A stretch of 64,000 nucleotides of DNA from Thalassobellus sp050294475 (GTDB lineage Bacteria > Bacteroidota > Bacteroidia > Flavobacteriales > Flavobacteriaceae). The notes below the pieces were generated by a model, which searched no databases, was not told the DNA's origin, and worked only from the letters and a program-made list of their open reading frames with translations. The stretch is from the NCBI GenBank assembly GCA_050294475.1, contig JBNKOE010000021.1, positions 62,001-126,000 on the forward strand, in the 5' to 3' direction. A program made the position numbers and the translations under genes. Positions 47,201 to 55,886 of the stretch are shown piece after piece (position 1 is the stretch's first letter; the number at the start of each line of letters is the position of its first letter).

Positions 47201-47613
47201 GGCGTATAATCAATAGTTTTAATAAAGTCTTCTAGTAATTTACCCTTATCGGTAATTTCAAGATAGGGTAGCAGTTCCTTTTTAGTAGTTTCTTTATAAG
47301 TAAACGGGTATTCTTCAGCATACTCTTCAACAAAAAAATCAAAAGGATTAATGGTTTTTAAATCGGCTATAATTTCGACATCAATAGATAATTCTGTTGT
47401 CTTTTCAGGAAAAATTAGTCGTGCTAAATAATTTCCAAAAGGATCTTGTTGCCAATTAAAAAACTGGTTTTCAGGTTTTATTTTAATAGAATAAGCTTCT
47501 ATAGGCGTTCTGCTATGTGGTGCAGGTCTTAATCTGAAAATATGTGGCGATAGAGATACAGGTCTATCATATTTGTATTTTGTTTTATGAGAAATTACAA
47601 TTTTTAACGCCAT
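44284..47613 (-). CDS. Transglutaminase family protein with DUF2126 domain
   Basis: A 1109-aa protein. Order: transglutaminase N-terminal domain (ALKIVISHKTKYKYDRPVSL), the transglutaminase core with Cys in KSGSCRDYAWLF, His in FTDLHAWAEVYLP and Asp in GWIGFDATSG, and the long DUF2126 region from about residue 320 (VRLTMGGEPTFVSIDDMEAP, PDPGVIEINVHPAKNW, TGTGGGNHVTLGG). DUF2126 resembles glutamine-synthetase/ATP-grasp-type amidoligases in the published comparative analysis, and its GGGNH and EINVHP blocks are well conserved here. It is the first gene of the operon; its promoter should be in 47614-47700, but no clear box was seen. Confidence 0.95.
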   Translation of the reverse strand: MALKIVISHKTKYKYDRPVSLSPHIFRLRPAPHSRTPIEAYSIKIKPENQFFNWQQDPFGNYLARLIFPEKTTELSIDVEIIADLKTINPFDFFVEEYAEEYPFTYKETTKKELLPYLEITDKGKLLEDFIKTIDYTPRKTIYFLIDINRKIYEYLNYNIRMDPGVQSCEETLDIKSGSCRDYAWLFVQTLRHLGFGARFVSGYLVQLKSDEKSLDGPSGPEEDFTDLHAWAEVYLPGAGWIGFDATSGLLAGEGHIPLACTPSFESAAPVSGATDICETEFEFENSVKRIFESPRVTKPYTEEQWNAIYKLGFKVEKQLEKGDVRLTMGGEPTFVSIDDMEAPEWNTDADGPHKRALAKDLSTKLYDEFAKGGILHQAQGKWYPGEPLPRWSIELCWRKDGRNIWHNKNLFALFSENTKIPEDADKKFLETLTKYLGITDKHLVPTYEDAFYFMWEEGKLPVDIDPTKDDSALLVKNKLKDILNDGKSKTVGYVLPLNNSMGTWYTCDWSFRRNHLFLIPGNSPIGLRLPLDSLIRNPEHGEFPKYDPDNFSIKGRLPSFKKTAKKRYQDIETNGPKDTSNNYFIRTALCSEIRDGKLHLFLPPLDSAEIFLDLIASIEATAKELNIPIVLEGYDPPKDHRLESMKITPDPGVIEINVHPAKNWKELTHNTLTLYEHAKKSRLGTEKFMLDGKHTGTGGGNHVTLGGLTPADSPLLRKPSLLRSLLTFWQHHPGLSYLFSGAFIGATSQAPRIDEARMENLYELEIAFSQIPKDGEVPFWLTDRLFRHLLTDLTGNTHRAEFCIDKLFSPDSSSGRLGILELRAFDMPPHPQMSLMQNLLVRTLVAWFWKKPYEHNLVRWGTELHDKFLIEHYVREDIKDIVEQLNRAGYPFKEDWFNPFFEFRFPLHGMVEINNIHLELRAAIEPWNVLGEEMTGGGTARYVDSSVERLQVKVNHFIEERFVLTCNGVKVQLNNTGVKGEYVAGIRYKAWNPYSSLHPTIEPDTPLVFDIVDTWNKRSIGGCTYYVAHPGGRSYESYPINSFEAESRRINRFWEFGHTQGNISEKEIINQDASGPKSVVKQESSKKFSYKELPVNYEFPYTLDLRKK

Positions 47614-47650
47614 AAATTGTGTTGTTTAGTAGCTATTATGCTAAATATTT

Positions 47651-47679
47651 AATTATAAAAATACATTATTTTTATAGTT
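47651..47679 (-). terminator. AT-only hairpin after guaC, possible terminator
   Basis: The arms tataaaaat (47654-47662) and atttttata (47668-47676) pair perfectly, with three more base pairs outside (one wobble). It lies about 160 bases after the guaC stop in the direction of transcription. An all-A/T stem makes this weak. Confidence 0.3.
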
Positions 47680-47835
47680 AAATATCCTTATAGATTTAAA
47701 AGAGAATACTAACTTTTAAATATTTATAAGATTTTAAATATAGCTTGTATAAAATGATGAATTAATGATTTTAAGTGGAAGTAATTTTAATATTAGTAAT
47801 ATATTTTTACTAAAAAAATCATTTTATAGTAACCA

Positions 47836-48876
47836 CTACTTAGTATAAACTCTGTTTTCTTGCTCATTAACTCTAATAAATGTTGTGCGCTTTGTAAGTT
47901 CTTTTAATCGTGCTGCACCTACGTAAGTACAGGTGCTTCTTAAACCTCCTAAAATATCTTGTAGTGTATTTTCTACTGAACCTTTATACGGAACTTCAAC
48001 TGTTTTACCTTCGCTAGCTCTATAATCAGCAACACCACCAACATGTTTTTCCATAGCAGTAGATGAACTCATGCCGTAAAATTTACGGTATGATTCTCCA
48101 TTACGTTCTATAATTTCACCTCCACTTTCATCATGACCAGCAAGCATGCCACCAAGCATTACAAAATCGGCTCCAGCACCAAATGCTTTTGCTATATCGC
48201 CAGGAGAGGAGCAACCACCATCGCTAATTATTTGTCCACTTAAACCATGAGCAGCATCAGCACATTCTATTATAGCAGATAATTGCGGATAGCCAACACC
48301 AGTTTTTACTCGTGTTGTACAAACCGAACCTGGACCAATACCAACTTTAACAATATCGGCACCAGAAAGTAAGAGTTCTTCAACCATTTCGCCTGTAACA
48401 ACATTTCCAGCAATAATGACTTTTTCTGGATACAGCTCTCGTGTTTGTTTTACAAAGTTTGAAAAATGTTCAGAATAGCCATTAGCAACATCAATACATA
48501 TAAACTTTATTTGCGGATTTGCTGAAATTATAGCTGCTAATTTTATAGAATCTTGTTTACTTATACCTGTGCTCACTGCAATATAATTTAAGGCATCTTT
48601 TGATGAGTTTGAAATAAATTGTGCCCATTCTTTTTCAGAATAATGTTTATGTATAGCAGTAAATAGATTTTTTTTAGATAATGCTTGAGCCATTTCAAAA
48701 GTACCAACAGTGTCCATGTTTGCAGCAATAATTGGAATTCCTGACCAAGTTAACGGACTATGTAGAAATTTAAAATCGCGTTTTAAACTAACTTCCGATC
48801 TGCTTTTTAATGTTGAGCGTTTTGGACGAATCATGACATCTTTAAATCCCAGTTTTATATCGTATTCTATTCTCAT
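47836..48876 (-). CDS. guaC: GMP reductase
   Basis: A 346-aa NADPH-dependent enzyme that converts GMP to IMP in purine salvage. The ATG at 48876 (MRIEYDIKLGFKDV) is preferred over an upstream ATG at 48939, because it gives the usual GuaC length and puts the catalytic cysteine in GIGPGSVCTTR at position 186. Other marks are VMIRPKRSTLKSRS, ISDGGCSSPGDIAKAFGAGADFVMLGG, and FYGMSSSTAMEKH. The lack of CBS domains and the motif details separate it from IMP dehydrogenase. It is divergent from the histidine kinase at 49022. Confidence 0.96.
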   Translation of the reverse strand: MRIEYDIKLGFKDVMIRPKRSTLKSRSEVSLKRDFKFLHSPLTWSGIPIIAANMDTVGTFEMAQALSKKNLFTAIHKHYSEKEWAQFISNSSKDALNYIAVSTGISKQDSIKLAAIISANPQIKFICIDVANGYSEHFSNFVKQTRELYPEKVIIAGNVVTGEMVEELLLSGADIVKVGIGPGSVCTTRVKTGVGYPQLSAIIECADAAHGLSGQIISDGGCSSPGDIAKAFGAGADFVMLGGMLAGHDESGGEIIERNGESYRKFYGMSSSTAMEKHVGGVADYRASEGKTVEVPYKGSVENTLQDILGGLRSTCTYVGAARLKELTKRTTFIRVNEQENRVYTK

Positions 48877-48971
48877 GTTAATTAAGATTGTTTTAGTATG
48901 ATAGTGTAATTTAAGAATTTGAAAAATAATAAATTTCAAATAACTATTTATACATAATGAAAATAATAGTT

Positions 48972-49003
48972 TTGTTAATTCGTATATTTATAAATAAGTT
49001 TGT
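48972..49003 (+). promoter_or_regulatory. Textbook Bacteroidota promoter
   Basis: TTTG at 48972-48975, a 20-base spacer, and TAAGTTTG at 48996-49003 match the Flavobacterium consensus (TTTG, about 19 bases, TAnnTTTG) exactly. The start codon of the histidine kinase gene lies 19 bases further on. Confidence 0.8.
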
Positions 49004-49021
49004 TTTAAACAATCCTAATAA

Positions 49022-50443
49022 ATGAAATTTCTTCCAAAGAATATTAAATCTATAAAAAAAAGAAGAGTATTATCGATACTTCTTTTTCTTTCAATAGCTA
49101 TAATTCTTTTTTTAGGATATGGTTTTATTGAAAAGAAAATTGATTTGGAAATAACCGCATTATTTCTATTTGTAATAGTTATTGCTCAAGTTTTAACGTT
49201 ACAGTATTTCTTTAAAAATCAAATAAAGAATGATTTAATAGTATCAAATTTTAATAACCAAATTAAAACTTTAGAACAAGGTCTTAAAGAAGCAAAAGAA
49301 GTAGCCGAACATAAATCTATTTATTTGGCTAACATGAGTTATGAAATACGAACGCCACTTAATACAGTTATAGGCATGTTGAACATGTTGAAACAAACAG
49401 AACTGGATGACGACCAAAAAGCACAAGCTGAAATTGCTGAATTTTCTTCAAAACATTTACTGCAACTAGTAAATTTGGTTACCGATAATGCTGATGTTGA
49501 TTCTGGTAATGTTGAATTGAATTTATTGGCTTTAGATTTAGAATCAGATTTATCAAATCTATTTAAAGTTTTTGAATATCAAGCATGGGAAAAAGGATTA
49601 GAATTTGAATTTAAATTTTTAGTTGAAGAAAAGAATAGAAAGTTTTTGCTTTTAGGTGATTCAGTTAGAATTCAACAGGTTATTATTAATTTGATAAACA
49701 ATGCTGTTAAGTTTACAAATTCAGGAAAAATATCAATAATTATAGATCAAACCGTTAGTATAGATGATGATCAAATAGTTACTTTTTATATAAAAGATAC
49801 CGGTGTTGGTATGCATGCAAACGAAGTGAAACACTTTTTAAACACATCAACAACATTCAACCCATCTGTAATTAAGGATTATAAAGGAGGTGGTTTAGGA
49901 CTGTCTATTTCTCGCCAACTTGTAAGTTTAATGGGTGGTGAGTTAAAACTTGAAAGTAAAGAAAATGAAGGATCTACTTTTTATTTTAGTTTACAGCTTA
50001 AAAAGACGCTTAATATAAAAACTGAAGATGAAGAACTTGCTCCAATATTACAAGAAAAGTTTAGTGTTTTAGTTGCAGAAGATAATAGAATGAATCAAAA
50101 GGTTATTAAGTTTTTATTAGAAAAACAGGGAGCCGATTGTACGTTTGTAAAAAATGGTATTGAAGCTGTAGAGTTATATAAAATTTTAGATTTCGACATG
50201 ATATTTATGGATATCTACATGCCAGATATGGATGGGTATCAAGCCACAAAAGCCATTAGAGATACTGAGAAATATAAAATAAATAATACACCAATAATTG
50301 CGGTATCTGCAAGTGCTTTTGAAGAAGATATTACCAAAGCAAAACGTTCTGGAATAGATGCGTTTTTAGCAAAACCAATAGATGTTGTTAAGCTTAAAGA
50401 TTTATTGATAAAATATGCCGATAGAAAAGATGCTTCTGCGTAA
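49022..50443 (+). CDS. Hybrid histidine kinase with Tyr in place of the phosphoacceptor His
   Basis: A 473-aa membrane protein: two N-terminal transmembrane segments (about 16-36 and 43-65), a short coiled region, HisKA-like domain, HATPase_c (NLINNAVKFT, DTGVGM, GGGLGLSIS), and a C-terminal receiver with FMDIYMPDMDG. In the HisKA motif the sequence is ANMS-Y107-EIRTPLN instead of the usual SHEIRTPLN. The rest of the H-box and the ATP site look good and the receiver Asp is present. It therefore probably cannot autophosphorylate in the usual way. It may regulate another kinase or serve as a phosphatase-type or allosteric partner, or use an unusual residue. There is no periplasmic sensor of note; the loop between the helices is about six residues. 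Confidence 0.93.
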   Translation: MKFLPKNIKSIKKRRVLSILLFLSIAIILFLGYGFIEKKIDLEITALFLFVIVIAQVLTLQYFFKNQIKNDLIVSNFNNQIKTLEQGLKEAKEVAEHKSIYLANMSYEIRTPLNTVIGMLNMLKQTELDDDQKAQAEIAEFSSKHLLQLVNLVTDNADVDSGNVELNLLALDLESDLSNLFKVFEYQAWEKGLEFEFKFLVEEKNRKFLLLGDSVRIQQVIINLINNAVKFTNSGKISIIIDQTVSIDDDQIVTFYIKDTGVGMHANEVKHFLNTSTTFNPSVIKDYKGGGLGLSISRQLVSLMGGELKLESKENEGSTFYFSLQLKKTLNIKTEDEELAPILQEKFSVLVAEDNRMNQKVIKFLLEKQGADCTFVKNGIEAVELYKILDFDMIFMDIYMPDMDGYQATKAIRDTEKYKINNTPIIAVSASAFEEDITKAKRSGIDAFLAKPIDVVKLKDLLIKYADRKDASA

Positions 50444-50444
50444 A

Positions 50445-50825
50445 TTATTTTACAGCAATCATGCTAATTTCAACATTTACATCTTTTGGTAATCGTGCTA
50501 CTTGAACAGTTTCTCTTGCTGGTGCAGTAGCATCGTTAAAATAACTTCCGTAAACGTCATTTATTTTTGTAAAGTCATCCATATTACTAATAAATATAGA
50601 TGATTTAACAACGTTTTCAAAAGTCATATTTGCAGCTTCTAAAACGGCTTTTAAGTTATTCATAACTTGTGCTGTTTCAGTTTTTATATCATCTAAAACC
50701 AATACGCCTGTTTCTGGATTGAAAGCAATTTGTCCAGAAGTGTATAATGTATTTCCTGTTAGTACAGCTTGATTGTAAGGTCCAATAGGAGCAGGAGCAT
50801 TGGGTGTTGTAATAATTTTTTTCAT
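50445..50825 (-). CDS. ridA: RidA family enamine/imine deaminase
   Basis: A 126-aa protein of the YjgF/YER057c/UK114 family, which hydrolyses reactive enamine/imine intermediates from PLP enzymes such as threonine dehydratase. The marks are PAPIGPYNQAVLTGNTLYTSGQIAF at the N-terminus and the C-terminal ARETVQVARLPKDVNVEISMIAV with the substrate-binding Arg. Length is normal. The stop codon lies one base from the stop of the convergent kinase gene. Confidence 0.96.
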   Translation of the reverse strand: MKKIITTPNAPAPIGPYNQAVLTGNTLYTSGQIAFNPETGVLVLDDIKTETAQVMNNLKAVLEAANMTFENVVKSSIFISNMDDFTKINDVYGSYFNDATAPARETVQVARLPKDVNVEISMIAVK

Positions 50826-50848
50826 AATGATGTATGCTGTTATTCAAC

Positions 50849-53596
50849 TTAAAGTCGAATATCTGGTTGATTGCGTTTTTCGTATTTTAAGTCTTGTAAA
50901 ATACTAGATTTTATACCAATAAAGAAATTCCAGGAAGCTCTTGTGCTAAAAGGTATCCAACTAAAATTCATGCGCCAACTTAATAAATCACGTTCAAATC
51001 GTAATTGTGTATAAGTGAAGCCAGCGTTTTTTAAATCGTATCCAGATGAAGCGCCAATTTTCCATTTTTCACTTAAACTAATATCACCCGAAAACATAAG
51101 AGAATGAGAAGATATCTCATTTTGACGTCTAGAGTTAGAATAGTTTACCGCATAGGCAATACGTAAACTCCAAGGTATTTTGTAATTGTAAAATTCACTA
51201 GGTGTTTTGTCTTCATCATCTTCTTCTTCCTCACTCCTTAAAGTGTTAATTTGGTCGTTTGTAAAGTCTAAATCTTTTGGTAAGTAATCTTCAGGTTGGT
51301 TAAGATTTTCATTTTTGTTATCCTTTTTACCTTCTTTTTTACTAGAAAAAGAATAGCTAGTTGTTAAATTAGCACTGGTTAATCTAAACAGACTACCACC
51401 GTTATCGATATTAAATTTATCAATTTTATTATTATTGTTATCTAGTGCATACGGATCTAAAGTTGCACCAAAATTAATACTCATTTTGTTGTTTAGAATT
51501 TGAGTGCTACCACTCATTCTAACTGGACTCCATTGAAGTGAGTCTCCCGCAATGTTGTATGATGTAGAAAAATTTAAATTGTTTAAAAGGATAATCTTTT
51601 TAGCTTCAGTTGCGGTACTATCTTTATCTCGTACTTTGGCTTCTATATTATTTGAAACAGACATACCAATAGAGCTTGAGAAATTTTTTCCAGGTACACC
51701 AAAAACACCTTGTTCAAAACGCGTATAATCTACATCACTTGTTGTAAGCCCATCGGCACTAACTACTTCATAAGTATCATAATACTTATCAAAAGCAGGG
51801 TTTATATTGTAACTTATAGAAGGACGAATGATATGTCTTATGGCTTTAATCTTCCGGTCTTCACCTTCTTTTTCAAAATTAAACATTCCGTATACTGTAG
51901 TACCTAAACTAGTACTAAAATTATAAGTTCTATAAGAATCAAAACCATTTATAGTTTCTGTTACTGCTTTTCTTTCTACGGGGTCAAATGTTTTTTTAAT
52001 TGTTTTAAAAGTCCAAACTTCATTATAATTGGTACTTGCACTTAAACTAAAATATTTAAATACTTTAAAATTGGTAGTTAAAGGTATAGTGTGTTGAAAA
52101 CCAGCTTTTGCATCATCAAACATTTCTTTTTTAAAGAAAAGAGAATCTGTTGTTTGTATTCTGTTTTCACCTCTTAAGTTATATTGTAAATTTATATTTT
52201 GTATGATACCTTTTTTAGTTCCGTTTTTAGATGCAAATGGATACATTCTACCAACACTTCCTTGAAAAGTAGGTAGCGTCATGTTAATTTGTTTGGTGTT
52301 TGTATTTTGAGAATGTGTAGCAGTAAGACTAAAATTGACTTGTGGTTCGCCCTGAAATGTTTTAGAATAGGAAACCGAAGATGCTAGGGTATTACTTAAA
52401 AAGGATCCAGAGTTTATTTGGTTAATAGAATTTCTATAATATTTACTACTACCTAAGTTAACTGAAGCAGAAAAACGTGAATTAGGGTTTGCTTTAGAAT
52501 CTTGACTATGGGACCAACGTAAATTGTAGATGGTGTTTTTTACATAATTAGGAAAACCACGTTCACTAGTAATTAAATTTTCGTACCTAAAGGCTAAATT
52601 ACCTCTAAATTTATAACGTTTAGTATAGGTGCTTTCTGTTCTAATTCCATAACTTCCATTTGTATAGTAATCTCCAACAATAGCTAAATCTACGTAATCA
52701 TTTATAGCAAAATAATAACCACCATTTTGTAAAAAGAATCCGCGTTCGTTTTGCTCTCCAAAACTAGGGAATAAAATACCAGAAGTGTGTTTTTCAGATT
52801 GTGGAAAAAAGCTAAAAGGCAGCCAAATGGGTGTTGGTATGTCATATATATATAAACCAGCAGGACCTGTTATAATTTTTTTACCAGGAACAATTTTAGC
52901 TTTTAGGAGTCTTATATAATATTCAGGGTCTTCTTGATTTTCAGCAGTTGTGTATTTCGCATTTCTTAAAAAATAGATAGAGTCATTTTCTTTTTTAGTG
53001 ATAGAAGCTATAACATAACCTTCTCCTTGTTCTGTTTTAGAATTATATATAAGTGCTTTTTTAGTTTCGGTATTAAAAATAATGGAGTCTGGTTCTACAA
53101 CATTTGTGCCTTGAGTAAATACGGGTTTTTGTGTGTAACCTTTAGTAGAATCGATAATACCTTTAGCATACACAGTGTTTTTAGTATAATCAATAATAAT
53201 CTTACCAGCTTCTATTTTCATATCGCCATAATCAATTTTGGCTTCGTTATATAAAAATAATTTCTGTTGTTTTCTGTTAAACTTAGTAGTGTCTTTTGCG
53301 TGGTAATCAACAATATGTTCTAAAAGTTCTTTTTTAGGCTTTATTGAGTCGGTAAGAGTTGAATCTTGACTTTTTTCAGAAACAATTGGACTAATAAGAC
53401 TATCTGAAGTTTTTAGAATAACAGTATCCTTAACACTAGGTTTAATAGAATCCGTTGGTTTTCGAATATCTTGAGAGAAGCTTAACGTGTTAATAAACAC
53501 TGTAAAACTTAATGCAAAAAGTATTTTAAAGTTGTTTGTATGCAACGCTTTTAAATGTATTTTTGTAAAAGTATGGCTCGGTTTTTGAAAAGCCAA
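50849..53596 (-). CDS. lptD: Putative LPS-assembly protein LptD
   Basis: A protein of about 915 aa. A signal peptide lies near residues 24-42 (ALSFTVFINTLSFSQ). An OstA/LptA-like beta-jellyroll domain follows (about 85-250: IDYGDMKIEAGKIIIDYTKN, VYAKGIIDST). The rest is a large outer-membrane beta-barrel with many aromatic strand ends, ending in WNFFIGIKSSILQDLKYEKR. LptD inserts LPS into the outer leaflet. The start is uncertain: the TTG at 53596 overlaps a perfect TAATTTTG box on the minus strand. A TTG at 53545, just before the hydrophobic core, is preceded by TTTG, 20 bases and TACTTTTA and may be the real start. Confidence 0.9.
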   Translation of the reverse strand: MAFQKPSHTFTKIHLKALHTNNFKILFALSFTVFINTLSFSQDIRKPTDSIKPSVKDTVILKTSDSLISPIVSEKSQDSTLTDSIKPKKELLEHIVDYHAKDTTKFNRKQQKLFLYNEAKIDYGDMKIEAGKIIIDYTKNTVYAKGIIDSTKGYTQKPVFTQGTNVVEPDSIIFNTETKKALIYNSKTEQGEGYVIASITKKENDSIYFLRNAKYTTAENQEDPEYYIRLLKAKIVPGKKIITGPAGLYIYDIPTPIWLPFSFFPQSEKHTSGILFPSFGEQNERGFFLQNGGYYFAINDYVDLAIVGDYYTNGSYGIRTESTYTKRYKFRGNLAFRYENLITSERGFPNYVKNTIYNLRWSHSQDSKANPNSRFSASVNLGSSKYYRNSINQINSGSFLSNTLASSVSYSKTFQGEPQVNFSLTATHSQNTNTKQINMTLPTFQGSVGRMYPFASKNGTKKGIIQNINLQYNLRGENRIQTTDSLFFKKEMFDDAKAGFQHTIPLTTNFKVFKYFSLSASTNYNEVWTFKTIKKTFDPVERKAVTETINGFDSYRTYNFSTSLGTTVYGMFNFEKEGEDRKIKAIRHIIRPSISYNINPAFDKYYDTYEVVSADGLTTSDVDYTRFEQGVFGVPGKNFSSSIGMSVSNNIEAKVRDKDSTATEAKKIILLNNLNFSTSYNIAGDSLQWSPVRMSGSTQILNNKMSINFGATLDPYALDNNNNKIDKFNIDNGGSLFRLTSANLTTSYSFSSKKEGKKDNKNENLNQPEDYLPKDLDFTNDQINTLRSEEEEDDEDKTPSEFYNYKIPWSLRIAYAVNYSNSRRQNEISSHSLMFSGDISLSEKWKIGASSGYDLKNAGFTYTQLRFERDLLSWRMNFSWIPFSTRASWNFFIGIKSSILQDLKYEKRNQPDIRL

Positions 53597-53776
53597 AATT
53601 ACATATATTTTTCTGTGATTGATTTATTATTCAGTTAAAAATTTAAAATTAAAATAAACCGAGTTTTTTAGTTGTAAAAACACTAATTCTTCATCACTAT
53701 TATCATATTCTTTTGGCAAAAATATAATAATATTTGATGTAGCATAATTTCGATTAAAAACAATAATTATACCAAG

Positions 53777-54895
53777 ATGAAAACGAATTCAATATTACTT
53801 TTCGTATGCTTTGTGATAGTATTAACATTTTCTTCATTTGTAAATGAAGATGAACTAGCTGCTAGAGAAAAATTCATTGTTGTTTTAGATGCAGGGCATG
53901 GAGGAAAAGATCCAGGCAATTTAGGAAATGGATACAAAGAAAAAGACATTGCTTTAAAAGTGGTTTTAACTGTTGGGAAAGAACTTGAGAAAAACCCAAA
54001 TATAAAAGTGGTTTACACACGTAAAACAGATGTGGCGGTTGATTTGAAGGAAAGACCTAAAATAGCTAATAAAGCGAAGGCAGATTTGTTTGTTTCAATA
54101 CATTGTAATTCTCATCACACACAAGCTTCAGGTACAGAGACTTTTGTTTTAGGAGTTGCTAATACAAAACGTAATTTTGAAATAGCAAAAAAAGAAAATT
54201 CAGTTATTTTTCTAGAAAATGATTATGAGAAAAAATATGAAGGTTTTAATCCTAACTCCCCAGAAACAGCTATTGGTTTAGCATTGATACAAGAAGAATA
54301 TACAGATCAAAGTATTCAGCTAGCTAGTATTATAGAAAATAATTTTACAAAAGGTTTAAAAAGACATAGTAGAGGTGTAAAACAAGCTAGTCTGTGGGTT
54401 ATTCATCAAACAGCAATGCCAAGTGTTTTGATTGAGTTAGGGTTTTTAACAAACAATCAAGAAGGTGTTTATTTAAATTCGAAAAGAGGACAACAAGAAA
54501 TTTCAAAATCTATTACTAAGTCTATTTTACAATATAAGGCGTCTTTAGATAATAATGTAGGCGATTATGTTTATGAAAGTGATGATGATGATGATATAGT
54601 AACTCCTAATGAAACAGAACAAGTTTTTAATGACATTACATTTAAAATTCAAATTGTAGCAAGCTCAAAAAAACTAGAAACTAAACCTTATAATTTTAAT
54701 GGATTAAGCGATATATCTAGATTTAAAGAAGGAAATTTATATAAGTATTTTTATGGAAGCACTCCAAATTATAATGAAACCAAAAAATTAGCTGATGATG
54801 CTAAAAGTAAAGGTTATGCTACCAGCTTTATTGTCGCTTTTAAAGATGGCAAAAAAATATCACTAACCGATGCTTTAAAAACAACTACTAATTAA
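53777..54895 (+). CDS. N-acetylmuramoyl-L-alanine amidase (Amidase_3) with SPOR-like tail
   Basis: A 372-aa exported enzyme that cleaves the amide between MurNAc and the stem peptide during septum splitting or turnover. The signal sequence is within residues 1-20. The catalytic domain has VLDAGHGGKDPG (zinc His41), the Glu-containing KEKDIALKV segment, SIHCNSH (zinc His), and the C-terminal IELGFLTNNQEG with the catalytic Glu. Residues about 290-372 (FKIQIVASSKK, YKYFYGSTPNYNETKKLADD) form a SPOR-like domain that would target septal denuded glycan. It is followed by the MCE gene and divergent from lptD. Confidence 0.95.
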   Translation: MKTNSILLFVCFVIVLTFSSFVNEDELAAREKFIVVLDAGHGGKDPGNLGNGYKEKDIALKVVLTVGKELEKNPNIKVVYTRKTDVAVDLKERPKIANKAKADLFVSIHCNSHHTQASGTETFVLGVANTKRNFEIAKKENSVIFLENDYEKKYEGFNPNSPETAIGLALIQEEYTDQSIQLASIIENNFTKGLKRHSRGVKQASLWVIHQTAMPSVLIELGFLTNNQEGVYLNSKRGQQEISKSITKSILQYKASLDNNVGDYVYESDDDDDIVTPNETEQVFNDITFKIQIVASSKKLETKPYNFNGLSDISRFKEGNLYKYFYGSTPNYNETKKLADDAKSKGYATSFIVAFKDGKKISLTDALKTTTN

Positions 54896-54918
54896 GTAAG
54901 TTCTTTTTAAATTTATTT

Positions 54919-54926
54919 TAAATTTG
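54919..54926 (+). promoter_or_regulatory. Candidate -7 box (TAAATTTG)
   Basis: An exact TAnnTTTG match 20 bases before the TTG start of the MCE gene. It supports transcription start just after it and hence the TTG start. No obvious TTTG at -33 is seen. Confidence 0.5.
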
Positions 54927-54946
54927 TACAACTAAAAATAAAGAGT

Positions 54947-55879
54947 TTGAAAATATCAAAAGAAGTTAAAGTTGCTTTATTAGTTATTTCTGGAATAATC
55001 CTTGTCATTTTTGGATTTAATTATTTGAAAGGAGAAAATTTATTAGTTCCTAACAATGTTTATTATACAGAGTTTGATTACAATGCGTTATCAAAGTCTT
55101 CAATTGTAACAGTTAAAGGAAATCAGGTAGGTAAAATTCAAGACATTGAATATGACTATAAAACAGGGAAAACCATTGTTACGTTTTTTGTAAATGAAGA
55201 ATTAAAATTCTCAAAGAACAGTATTGTTAAAATGTACGAAACTGGGTTAATGGGAGGTAACGGACTAGCATTACTTGTTAGTGAAGAGGGCGAGCCTGCA
55301 AAGCCAGGAGATAAACTAAAGTCGACTATTCAAGTGGGTTTAGTAACAAGCCTTTCAAAAAACTTTTCTGGATTAAGCAACGATTTAAATTCGACTTTAA
55401 AATCTACCGATACGTTAATGGCAAGTTTAAATAAGCTTGTTAATGATGAATCTGATAAAGGATTAAAGCAAACAATAGCAGAATTAAACGAAACTTTAAA
55501 ATCATTTAAAATCACATCAAATTCTGTTAATGGTTTTATTTCTGGCAATAATGGAAATATTACTGCTATTTTAGAAAAATTTAAAACAACAAGTGAAAAC
55601 TTAGCAGTTTTAACATCAGAATTAAAGGAAGCAAATGTTGGATCTACAGTAACATCTTTAAACAAAACATTAGACAACTTAAATAGTGTATTAGCTAAAA
55701 TTGATAGTGGAGAAGGTACTTTAGGTAAGCTAATGAAAGAAGAAGGTTTATATAAGAATCTTGAAGGCGCTACAAAAGAGATGGAAGAACTTCTGCGTGA
55801 TATAAAACTACACCCGAAACGATATTTTAGAATTTTGTCTAAAAAAGAAATTCCTTATCAAGAGGAACAAACTAATTAA
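54947..55879 (+). CDS. MCE/MlaD family lipid-transport substrate-binding protein
   Basis: A 310-aa protein starting at TTG (the -7 box sits just upstream and no ATG is in place). An N-terminal transmembrane anchor (VALLVISGIILVIFGFNYLK) comes first. The MCE domain follows (residues about 38-115: YYTEFDYNALSKSSIVTVKGNQVGKIQDI, VKMYETGLMGGNGLALLVS). A long helical or coiled region to the end contains regular hydrophobic spacing (NDLNSTLKSTDTLMASLNKL). Such proteins bring phospholipids to or from the outer membrane with an ABC transporter, but the MlaE/MlaF genes are not in the window. Confidence 0.93.
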   Translation: MKISKEVKVALLVISGIILVIFGFNYLKGENLLVPNNVYYTEFDYNALSKSSIVTVKGNQVGKIQDIEYDYKTGKTIVTFFVNEELKFSKNSIVKMYETGLMGGNGLALLVSEEGEPAKPGDKLKSTIQVGLVTSLSKNFSGLSNDLNSTLKSTDTLMASLNKLVNDESDKGLKQTIAELNETLKSFKITSNSVNGFISGNNGNITAILEKFKTTSENLAVLTSELKEANVGSTVTSLNKTLDNLNSVLAKIDSGEGTLGKLMKEEGLYKNLEGATKEMEELLRDIKLHPKRYFRILSKKEIPYQEEQTN

Positions 55880-55886
55880 TAGTTAA

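Noticed and set aside
48877..48939. 21-residue N-terminal extension of GMP reductase
   Set aside because: It is not family-like; starting at 48876 puts the catalytic Cys at position 186 as in known GuaC.
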